Source: a candidate division WOR-3 bacterium (GTDB taxonomy: Bacteria > Hydrothermota > Tepidihabitantia > Tepidihabitantales > Tepidihabitantaceae). Taken from it: DNA of 64,000 bases. The stretch's first letter is position 1; each line of letters begins with the position of its first letter. The stretch covers positions 124,001 to 188,000 of the forward strand of contig JANLFQ010000002.1 in assembly GCA_024653355.1 (NCBI GenBank). The letters run 5' to 3'. A program made the translations under genes and the position numbers. Of the stretch, positions 26,002 to 32,161 are shown in pieces. A model generated the notes under the pieces. The model worked only from the letters and a program-made list of their open reading frames with translations, searched no databases and was not told the DNA's origin.

Positions 26002-27525
26002 TTATTTCAGGGGACCAACTTCGGCCTCAACCTGCGCCAAGAGCTCGCCCGAACTCGCCAGCGCTTTCAGCCGGTTGATGTCGTACTGCAACGGCCGGTC
26101 CTCTTCCAGCCTTTCAACAACTGACCGTATCGCTTGATAAGCCCGGTTTGTCCCGACACCAAGTCTCAATGGTTTGCGGAATTCAACCGCTTGCGCCCCG
26201 GCGAGCAGTTCAATCGCAATCACATACCAGGCGTTCTCGAGAATCTGTGCCATTTTCCGGGCTGATGTAAAGGACATAGATACAAAATCTTCCTGGTCGG
26301 CAGCCGCCGGAATCGAACCGGTTGATGCCGGTGCGGACAGAATGCGGTTTTCACAAATTAGCATCCCCTGCGTGTACTGGGTCAACATCAAGCCCGAAAA
26401 CATACCGGCGCCCTTGGTCAAGAAAGCCGGCAGCCCGACCGAAAGGTTGCGGTTTAAAAGCCGGTTCGTCCGTCGCTCAACCAAAACCGCAATCATCGTT
26501 ACCGCCGTACCGGTCAAATCCAGCGCTAACGCCAGTGGTGTTCCCTGAAAATTCGCACCCGTGAGGTAAGCCTGGTCTTCTGGGAAAAACAGCGGATTGT
26601 CGCCAACCCCGTTCAACTCGGTCTCAAACATCTGTCGTGCCCAGACAAGCGCATCCTTAGCACCGCCCACCACCTGGGGTGTTGACCTTAGCGCATAGGC
26701 GTCCTGAACCTTTTTGCCCGGCTGTTTCAGCATCTCGGATTCGGCGGTTAGCCGCCGGATATTCTCGGCACATGCAATCGCACCCGCATAGCCCCGCACC
26801 TTATGAATCCGCTCGTCGTACGCTGCCATATTGGCATTGAGCACTTCAAGCGTCAGCGCCGCCGCAATCTCAGAAGTTTTTATCAGCCGCTGGGCATCAA
26901 ACAGCTCCAGCGCGCCCATCCCCGCGGTCATATTGGAACCGTTAATCGTTGCCAGTCCATCCCGGGCTTCAAATTCAATCGGCTTCAGTCCGGCAGCAGC
27001 CAGCGCCTCCGCACCTTTCATCCGGCGACCTTGGAATATTGCCTCACCTTCACCCAAAAGTACCAGCGCCATCTGACTCATCGGTGACAGGTCGCCACAG
27101 GCACCAACTGAACCCCGGTCAAAAACAACCGGAGTTACACCGCGATTGAGCATCTCTACCAGAAGCTCAACGACCGCCAGTCTGATACCCGAATGGCCAT
27201 TCGCCAACACATTTATCCGGGAACAGATTGCAGCCCGCACCACCTCTTCGGGTAACGGCTCGCCGCATCCGGCAGAATGGGAATAAACAAGATACCGCTG
27301 AAACTGCCTTATCTGTTCCGGCGATAATACAACTTCGGAGAGCTCGCCGATGCCAGTGGTAATCCCGTACATCACCGCCCGCTGGCGAATTTTGTCCTCA
27401 ACAAACTCCCGACATCGATTTATCCGTTCTCGCGCCGCAGCCGAAAGTTCCACCTTCTCCCGGTCCCTTGCCACCCGAACAATATCCTCAATTTTCAAAC
27501 CTTTACCATCCAGTACAATCGCCAT
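26002..27525 (-). CDS. hutH: Aromatic amino acid / histidine ammonia-lyase with an Ala-Cys-Gly MIO triad
   Basis: Lyase family that removes ammonia from histidine, tyrosine or phenylalanine via the MIO cofactor. 507 residues, intact, start behind GGGAGG. The family core YSHSAGCGEPL and GVTPVVFDRGSVGACGDLSP is clear. The triad that cyclises to MIO is normally Ala-Ser-Gly; here it reads Ala-Cys-Gly with Cys at residue 143 (codon TGT at 27097-27099). Substrate-site motifs are mixed: SH as in histidine- and tyrosine-lyases, but GANFQGTP resembles phenylalanine lyases rather than the NFHG of HutH, and QEDFVSM replaces QEDHVSM. No hutU/hutI neighbours, so histidine as substrate is uncertain. Follows the Mut7-C gene by 14 nt. 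Confidence 0.85.
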   Translation of the reverse strand: MAIVLDGKGLKIEDIVRVARDREKVELSAAARERINRCREFVEDKIRQRAVMYGITTGIGELSEVVLSPEQIRQFQRYLVYSHSAGCGEPLPEEVVRAAICSRINVLANGHSGIRLAVVELLVEMLNRGVTPVVFDRGSVGACGDLSPMSQMALVLLGEGEAIFQGRRMKGAEALAAAGLKPIEFEARDGLATINGSNMTAGMGALELFDAQRLIKTSEIAAALTLEVLNANMAAYDERIHKVRGYAGAIACAENIRRLTAESEMLKQPGKKVQDAYALRSTPQVVGGAKDALVWARQMFETELNGVGDNPLFFPEDQAYLTGANFQGTPLALALDLTGTAVTMIAVLVERRTNRLLNRNLSVGLPAFLTKGAGMFSGLMLTQYTQGMLICENRILSAPASTGSIPAAADQEDFVSMSFTSARKMAQILENAWYVIAIELLAGAQAVEFRKPLRLGVGTNRAYQAIRSVVERLEEDRPLQYDINRLKALASSGELLAQVEAEVGPLK

Positions 27526-27539
27526 AAACTCCTCCCTTT

Positions 27540-28019
27540 CTAACCTTTACTCTTAACATCTTTCAACATATTCTGCACATGACTGCCGGGCCAGTAAATC
27601 CGACGACACTTCGGACAGCGCCGAAACTCATAATGAATCTGATAAATAAAAAACGGCACCGCCGGCCGTGCCTCATCCCGGGTTATCCTTGCCAGCGGCT
27701 CATTGCAAACCAGACACCGTGATAGCAGTCCGGCTTCGCCCTTTTTCTCCAAAGCAGCCTGCCTCAAACCCAGCCGGTTTTTTAACTCTGCTATCTGCTC
27801 CACCGGCTTTTCTTTCTCAACAAACAAAACCCCGGGCAAATTTTGCAGTCGCCGGTTGCGGGTTAAAAAAACCCTGCCTTCAGCACGGGCATCGCGATAC
27901 GCTGCCATGCCGCTACGGTTCCTTTCATACCTAACATCCAGACCGTACAGCCGTAACTTCTGTGCCAGTTTACCCAGCATCACATCACAGTAAAGCCGGG
28001 GCGAATCCGCAGATTTCAT
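27540..28019 (-). CDS. Mut7-C RNase-domain protein with zinc ribbon
   Basis: A 159-residue predicted RNase of the Mut7-C/PIN-like group. The N-terminus (PRLYCDVMLGKLAQKLRLYG) and acidic/arginine core (RVFLTRNRRLQ) follow the family. The C-terminal half is a zinc ribbon: CLVCNEPL and RRCPKCRRIYWPGSH. Such genes are widespread in thermophiles, target unknown. First gene of a pair with the ammonia-lyase; its ATG lies 9 nt behind a TTGATT-17-TAAAGT promoter. Confidence 0.85.
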   Translation of the reverse strand: MKSADSPRLYCDVMLGKLAQKLRLYGLDVRYERNRSGMAAYRDARAEGRVFLTRNRRLQNLPGVLFVEKEKPVEQIAELKNRLGLRQAALEKKGEAGLLSRCLVCNEPLARITRDEARPAVPFFIYQIHYEFRRCPKCRRIYWPGSHVQNMLKDVKSKG

Positions 28020-28028
28020 CAGTTGATA

Positions 28029-28057
28029 ACTTTATCCAAAATCATAAATACAATCAA
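28029..28057 (-). promoter_or_regulatory. Near-leaderless promoter of the Mut7-C/ammonia-lyase pair
   Basis: Minus strand TTGATT (28052-28057), 17-nt spacer, TAAAGT (28029-28034), 9 nt to the ATG at 28019. Confidence 0.55.
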
Positions 28058-28203
28058 GCCCTGCTTGACCATGCCAAATCAAGGCTGTTGAAAATCGTCG
28101 CCATATATATTACCATTCCGGCGGGTCTCATCGCAAAATCGGCTACTTCATGATTCTCTACTCGCCAAAACCTAGCCGGCATGTTTTACAGAAACAAAAG
28201 ATA

Positions 28204-28233
28204 GCGCCGATTGCACCAAACTCGCAATCGGCG
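28204..28233 (-). terminator. Probable terminator of the nuclease island
   Basis: Perfect 10-bp stem CGCCGATTGC (28205-28214) / GCAATCGGCG (28224-28233) with a 9-nt loop. On the minus strand it is followed by CTATCTTTTGTTTC, so it would end transcripts of the 28358-29794 genes. The rest of the 338-bp gap at 28020-28357 shows no gene. Confidence 0.6.
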
Positions 28234-28357
28234 TCTAACGACAGCTTTACTGGTAAAATTATCAGCGATAAGTTAAATTTGGGCGCGGCAAATATGTTGT
28301 GAGGGCTGAAAGTTATGAATTTTTAATGCACTATTAGGCATAGTGCTCCGTGGTGAA

Positions 28358-28873
28358 TCATAAGAGTCCCCATTTTTTCAAATACCGTTCATCCCATTGG
28401 GTATCAAAGTCAATCCGATTTTTGCTTTTTTCCCCGATAATTTTTTGCATTTCCAGATAATTCTCTTTGCTTATCTTAGTTAACGAGGTTCTGCTTTTTC
28501 CCAATTTCTGTTGAATAAATGAATCTATTGGACAATGCAACCTCCTCTTTATCCTGGCGTCGTTATTTCTTGTGAGATAAAAGTGATATTTCAATATAAC
28601 ATTAATGGGTTTTTGCGCCTGTCCAAAAGATATTCCCAACTTGGTAGATAGGTTATCTATTGATTTTATAATGTCATTCTCGGTTAGTTTGTTTCTATCC
28701 ATTCTGGTGGTGAGGTCCTCAATTTGTTCAAATACGCATTTTCTAATTTTTTCCAATTTCAATTTTCTTGTTTCGTTATTTTCTCCTGCGAATTTTTTAC
28801 CAATAGACCTTGAAATCAACGTTGCGTTGTAAACCATCAAATAAACACTTTTCTGATGTATAGTTAGTGCCAT
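28358..28873 (-). CDS. Hypothetical protein beside the predicted nuclease
   Basis: A 171-residue lysine/isoleucine-rich helical protein I do not recognise by name. An AAGGGGTG ribosome site precedes the ATG. Notable segments are SFGQAQKPINVILKYHFYL and LHCPIDSFIQQKLG, which look like conserved blocks, and a C-terminal ENYLEMQKII ... FDTQWDERYLKKWG. It is visibly AT-richer than the surrounding genes and prefers AAA/ATT/TTT codons, as does the neighbouring nuclease gene, suggesting joint horizontal transfer. It lies 96 nt downstream of that gene and is probably co-transcribed. Roles to consider: nuclease partner, antitoxin-like control or modification-linked protein; none is shown. Confidence 0.7.
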   Translation of the reverse strand: MALTIHQKSVYLMVYNATLISRSIGKKFAGENNETRKLKLEKIRKCVFEQIEDLTTRMDRNKLTENDIIKSIDNLSTKLGISFGQAQKPINVILKYHFYLTRNNDARIKRRLHCPIDSFIQQKLGKSRTSLTKISKENYLEMQKIIGEKSKNRIDFDTQWDERYLKKWGLL

Positions 28874-28969
28874 ATTTATTCACCCCTTATAAACATTTCG
28901 TTTAACGATTCCAGCGTAAAAATATTAAAGTTCGGGTTTTAATTCGAATATCTTCTAAAGAAGTCGTGG

Positions 28970-29794
28970 TTAAACTTCAATCAGGTATCTATCCTTAACT
29001 TTTTCAATATGTGGTTTATTACTCTCATCTTTTGATAAATCATCCCAGAGGTCTAGGTAACTCATACTGATAAAGTTAATCCCTGTTTTTTTAATCTTCT
29101 CGGAAAATTCCGCCAATTCCTTATTGTGGTTTTCGTATTTCTCAAAATTCTGATAATTCTGCGGGAGCCAGTAGAGGTAAACCAGGTGAATCTCTTTTTC
29201 CCCTTGGTATTTTTTAATTAATCCGATGCTATGTCTGATTAACTGTGCAACATCAAGGTATAATTTTTGATTTTCATATTCGTTGATTATCTCAAAAAAT
29301 TCTCCCTTTAAATAAGGGAGTTTTTCTGGGCAATAAGAACGAGAAAACTCTGCTTTTGTCGTCGTTAAAATCTCGGTAAATTTTGACTCAATGCCGAAAA
29401 CGGCTTTGTCGTTTTCCAGAAATAAATCAAGATTGGGTGGCGTGCCTTGCAGGCCAGTGGGGAGTTTCTTCTCAAATTCCATCAATATGAACCCGGTGTG
29501 TCCTAAAAATTTGAATCGGTCAGGACACTTTTTCCAGTACCCAAAAACATTAACTACCAGGGCAGCAGAAGAGTGGATTGCGAAAAACTTCTTCTTAAGT
29601 TCTTGCCCACCACCCTGCTCAAGTTCTTTAATGATGAGGTTTAAAGCATCCTCCGGGATATCATCCAACAAATTAACCTTGACATCTTTTACATAACCAT
29701 CTTCATTAAAATGAATATTGGGGTTCAATTCGCCAAATTTTCCCCATAAGAGTTTCTTGACTTTTCCTTCCGTGGCTCTGCGTTTGTTACTCAT
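28970..29794 (-). CDS. Predicted PD-(D/E)XK restriction-type endonuclease (PGN_0703-like)
   Basis: A 274-residue protein. The central block PPNLDLFLENDKAVFGIESK has the spacing of a PD-(D/E)XK nuclease active site (Asp, then Glu-x-Lys). The preceding AIHSSAALVVNVFGYW and following LYLDVAQLIRHSIGLI resemble the PGN_0703 family of putative restriction endonucleases; that assignment is from memory of the family. No methyltransferase is nearby. Visibly AT-rich compared with neighbours. The ATG follows GAGGAGGGGC only 25 nt after the 3' end of tRNA-Lys, with no clear promoter of its own, so it may be read through from the tRNA operon. A 12-bp palindrome abuts its ribosome site. Confidence 0.7.
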   Translation of the reverse strand: MSNKRRATEGKVKKLLWGKFGELNPNIHFNEDGYVKDVKVNLLDDIPEDALNLIIKELEQGGGQELKKKFFAIHSSAALVVNVFGYWKKCPDRFKFLGHTGFILMEFEKKLPTGLQGTPPNLDLFLENDKAVFGIESKFTEILTTTKAEFSRSYCPEKLPYLKGEFFEIINEYENQKLYLDVAQLIRHSIGLIKKYQGEKEIHLVYLYWLPQNYQNFEKYENHNKELAEFSEKIKKTGINFISMSYLDLWDDLSKDESNKPHIEKVKDRYLIEV

Positions 29795-29802
29795 TGCCCC
29801 TC

Positions 29803-29814
29803 CTCAATATTGAG
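29803..29814. promoter_or_regulatory. 12-bp palindrome abutting the nuclease ribosome site
   Basis: CTCAATATTGAG, a perfect palindrome, whose minus-strand end runs into GGAGGGG before the nuclease ATG. Position between tRNA-Lys and the gene suits an operator or an mRNA-level control site. Confidence 0.3.
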
Positions 29815-29819
29815 CGCAA

Positions 29820-29892
29820 TGGGCCGTGCAGGATTCGAACCTGCGGCCACCGGGTTAAAAACCAGGTGCTCTGCCTGCTGAGCTAACGGCCC
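29820..29892 (-). tRNA. tRNA-Lys(UUU)
   Basis: Full cloverleaf on the minus strand: acceptor GGGCCGT/ACGGCCC, D arm GCTCAGCAGGCAGAGC, TTC arm GCAGGTTCGAATCCTGC. Anticodon TTT in loop TTTTTAA. The anticodon stem CCTGG/CCCGG has one U-C mismatch. No encoded CCA. Confidence 0.93.
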
Positions 29893-29910
29893 AAAACTTT
29901 TCCGGCAAGG

Positions 29911-29996
29911 TGCCGGAGGCCGGAGTCGAACCGGCACGACCCAAACGGGTCAAGGGATTTTAAGTCCCTTGCGTCTGCCTATTCCGCCACCCCGGC
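29911..29996 (-). tRNA. tRNA-Leu(UAA)
   Basis: Class II tRNA with a long variable arm (GACCCGTTTGGGTC). Acceptor GCCGGGG/CTCCGGC, anticodon TAA in loop CTTAAAA. Minus strand. Confidence 0.95.
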
Positions 29997-30007
29997 AAAC
30001 AGCCCAA

Positions 30008-30079
30008 AGGCGGCACGGGGATTTGCACCCCGGAATTGCGGTTTTGCAGACCGCTGCCTTGCTACTTGGCTATGCCGCC
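30008..30079 (-). tRNA. tRNA-Cys(GCA)
   Basis: Acceptor GGCGGCA/TGCCGCC, anticodon stem GCGGT/ACCGC with loop CTGCAAA (anticodon GCA), discriminator U as expected for Cys. Minus strand. Confidence 0.95.
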
Positions 30080-30087
30080 AGAAAAAA

Positions 30088-30160
30088 AGCGGGAGACGGG
30101 ATTTGAACCCGCGACCCCCACCTTGGCAAGGTGATGCTCTACCAGCTGAGCTACTCCCGC
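30088..30160 (-). tRNA. tRNA-Gly(GCC)
   Basis: Acceptor GCGGGAG/CTCCCGC, D arm GCTCAGCTGGTAGAGC, anticodon loop TTGCCAA (GCC), T arm GCGGGTTCGAATCCCGT, discriminator U. Minus strand. Confidence 0.96.
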
Positions 30161-30179
30161 ACTCAAACCCAAAACCATA

Positions 30180-30252
30180 TGGCCCCAACCGGAGTCGAAC
30201 CGGTGCCTTCACCTTGAAAGAGTGATGTCCTAAACCGCTAGACGATGGGGCC
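30180..30252 (-). tRNA. tRNA-Glu(UUC)
   Basis: Acceptor GGCCCCA/TGGGGCC, anticodon loop CTTTCAA (TTC), T arm ACCGGTTCGACTCCGGT. First gene of the five-tRNA cluster (Glu-Gly-Cys-Leu-Lys in transcription order). Confidence 0.95.
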
Positions 30253-30277
30253 TTTTGGCCCATCACCCTTAAATATA

Positions 30278-30305
30278 ATATTAATTGAAAACCGCCCGGT
30301 GTCAA
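30278..30305 (-). promoter_or_regulatory. Promoter of the tRNA cluster
   Basis: Minus strand TTGACA (30300-30305) with the ppiD-like gene's stop TGA inside it, 16-nt spacer, TAATAT (30278-30283). Start expected about 20 nt before tRNA-Glu, with a GGGCC/GGCCC hairpin at the tRNA 5' side. Confidence 0.65.
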
Positions 30306-32125
30306 TATCCCCGAAACAGACGTAGGTCTCTTGATTCTGGCTCCTCGGTGATTTTCTGCCACAACTCTTGAAACAGACGCTGCTGTTTTTGTTCGATGAA
30401 TTTATCGGCTGTCATAACCGGCGGTTCGGCCTGCCGCTTGCTATCGCAGCGAATGATGAAACTACTCCAGTTGGTCTCAATCGGACCTGTGGTCTGACCT
30501 GGTTCCAGTGCCAGCGCCGCCAATACGAACTCCGCACCAAACCGGCCTCGTGCCATATAGTCATAAATACCCTTGATCTCTTCTTGAATCAACTCAACCC
30601 CGGGGTGCTCGCTCGCATACTGTTCCAGCGCCTTCCCAGCCTTGATTTCGGCAACCGCATCCTGTGCCTTCTTGCGCCACAACTTCTTTTGCTCCTCCTG
30701 ACGCAGTTTCCAGCGCACCGCCTCTTTTACCTGTTCAAAGGGCGCCGGCTTAACCGGGACAATCTTGCTCAACTGAAAAACATAAAACCCGTAAGGACCG
30801 CGTAGCGGAACATCAAGGATATCACCTGGATTTGCCTCCCGTGCCCATTCCACCAGTTGGCCCGGGTTGTAAATCTCCACCGCCCAGTTCAGCTTCTTTT
30901 TCCCAACAATGCGTGCCGGCGTCGGGGCAATTGTCAAATTCTCGCGCGCCGCCACCGAATCAAAATTGTCCGCCTGTGCCTGGTCGATAAAAGTCTTCAC
31001 CCGGTCGAGCAGCGCCAGTTCCCGGCTCTCGTCCGGCTTGATGCGCACGCGAACCCGCCGGACCCAGACGGTGTCGTTGCGAGCGCTATCAAGAAATACA
31101 ATCTGCCAGCCGTTTTCGGCGACAACCGGTCGGCTGAACTGTCCGGGCTTTAAGCGCCGTATCACCGATTCGGTTGCCGGGAAAAATTGCGATAAGGTCA
31201 AGGCAACGGCTGCGGTCTCTGGTTCGAAATCACCAAAGGTGTAGGAAACCATCTCAAAACTGTCGCGGATACTTGTTGGGTCTGCCGCCTGTAACCGTCG
31301 GTAAGCCTCTTCGATACGCTCCCGCGCCGCCACCGAATCCTGTTGGGTAACACTAAAGGGAAAGAATACAAAACGTACTTCCCGGATTTCCTCTTTAGGC
31401 TGATACTCTTTAATGTGCGCGCGATAATAGGCGCGCATCTGGGCTTCGGTGGGCTCAAACTTCTTTTCCTCTTCCGTTAGGGAGCCTGGTCCGAAACGCA
31501 GGGCGGTAACACTGGTAACGGTGTTCGCCCGGGATAGGGCATCTTCAACCTCGGCTTCACTCACCTGTAAGGCACCAGCAACATACATCTGTAACTTTTG
31601 GGGCCGCAACTGCTCGTAAATCTCCCGGGCATATTGCGCGAAGAACGGTCGGTTTTGCGGGTTCTGGAGCGCCTGAAGGTACTTCGTGGTGTCAAACTTA
31701 CCATCAGTCATTAAATCGGGATGGTCTTGCAGCGCCTGCGGGGGAAAGTGGGTGATAATCCACTCCAGTTCGCCCTCGGTTATGTTCAGTTTTGACTCCT
31801 GCAAAACCTTATTCCAAGTCAGCTCTTTTATCAGGTAATCCCAGGTAAGATGTTCAATTCTCGTCTCGTCTTCATTTGTCAGGTCACGGAACAGGCTGTC
31901 CTTTCGATACTTCTGGGTAATGAACTCCCGTACCTGCCGATATTCGTCAAATCCGATGGTCTGATTGCCCACCTTACCAACTCCACTCGAAAGAATCTGG
32001 CGCCGACCACCTCTTTCCCGGTAGCGGATGAGCTGCCACAATTCGCTCATCAGAAACCCGGCGATAAATGCCGCCGCGACAATAAACATAATCACCTTAA
32101 CCCGTTTGCGCATTGTACTCAACAT
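30302..32125 (-). CDS. PpiD/SurA-like membrane-anchored peptidyl-prolyl isomerase
   Basis: A 607-residue periplasmic folding factor. One N-terminal membrane segment (VIMFIVAAAFIAGFLMSEL, about residues 10-28) is followed by a SurA-N-like chaperone domain (VGNQTIGFDEYRQ, and the tail of the domain ITEGELEWII). Parvulin-like rotamase modules lie near residues 240-360 (IREVRFVFFPFS, VVAENGWQIVFLDS) and 380-500 (GPYGFYVFQLSKI). The parvulin His/Asp motifs are degenerate, as in PpiD. The domain architecture MRKRVK-TM-SurA_N is PpiD's. The ATG is 8 nt behind TTGACA-16-TAAAAT. Its own TGA is part of the tRNA promoter. Confidence 0.88.
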   Translation of the reverse strand: MLSTMRKRVKVIMFIVAAAFIAGFLMSELWQLIRYRERGGRRQILSSGVGKVGNQTIGFDEYRQVREFITQKYRKDSLFRDLTNEDETRIEHLTWDYLIKELTWNKVLQESKLNITEGELEWIITHFPPQALQDHPDLMTDGKFDTTKYLQALQNPQNRPFFAQYAREIYEQLRPQKLQMYVAGALQVSEAEVEDALSRANTVTSVTALRFGPGSLTEEEKKFEPTEAQMRAYYRAHIKEYQPKEEIREVRFVFFPFSVTQQDSVAARERIEEAYRRLQAADPTSIRDSFEMVSYTFGDFEPETAAVALTLSQFFPATESVIRRLKPGQFSRPVVAENGWQIVFLDSARNDTVWVRRVRVRIKPDESRELALLDRVKTFIDQAQADNFDSVAARENLTIAPTPARIVGKKKLNWAVEIYNPGQLVEWAREANPGDILDVPLRGPYGFYVFQLSKIVPVKPAPFEQVKEAVRWKLRQEEQKKLWRKKAQDAVAEIKAGKALEQYASEHPGVELIQEEIKGIYDYMARGRFGAEFVLAALALEPGQTTGPIETNWSSFIIRCDSKRQAEPPVMTADKFIEQKQQRLFQELWQKITEEPESRDLRLFRGY

Positions 32126-32133
32126 ATTAAGGA

Positions 32134-32161
32134 ATTTTACTTAAAGTTTATCTTGTGTCAA
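32134..32161 (-). promoter_or_regulatory. Leaderless promoter of the PpiD-like gene, sharing the PAS gene's stop
   Basis: Minus strand TTGACA (32156-32161) contains the TGA stop of the PAS gene (32158-32160); 16-nt spacer; TAAAAT (32134-32139); 8 nt to the ATG at 32125. Confidence 0.7.

Noticed and set aside
28020-28357. Attachment-site repeat of the tRNA-Lys 3' end flanking the nuclease island
   Set aside because: I compared the tRNA end with the far-side gap and saw no matching direct repeat, so integration at the tRNA is not shown.
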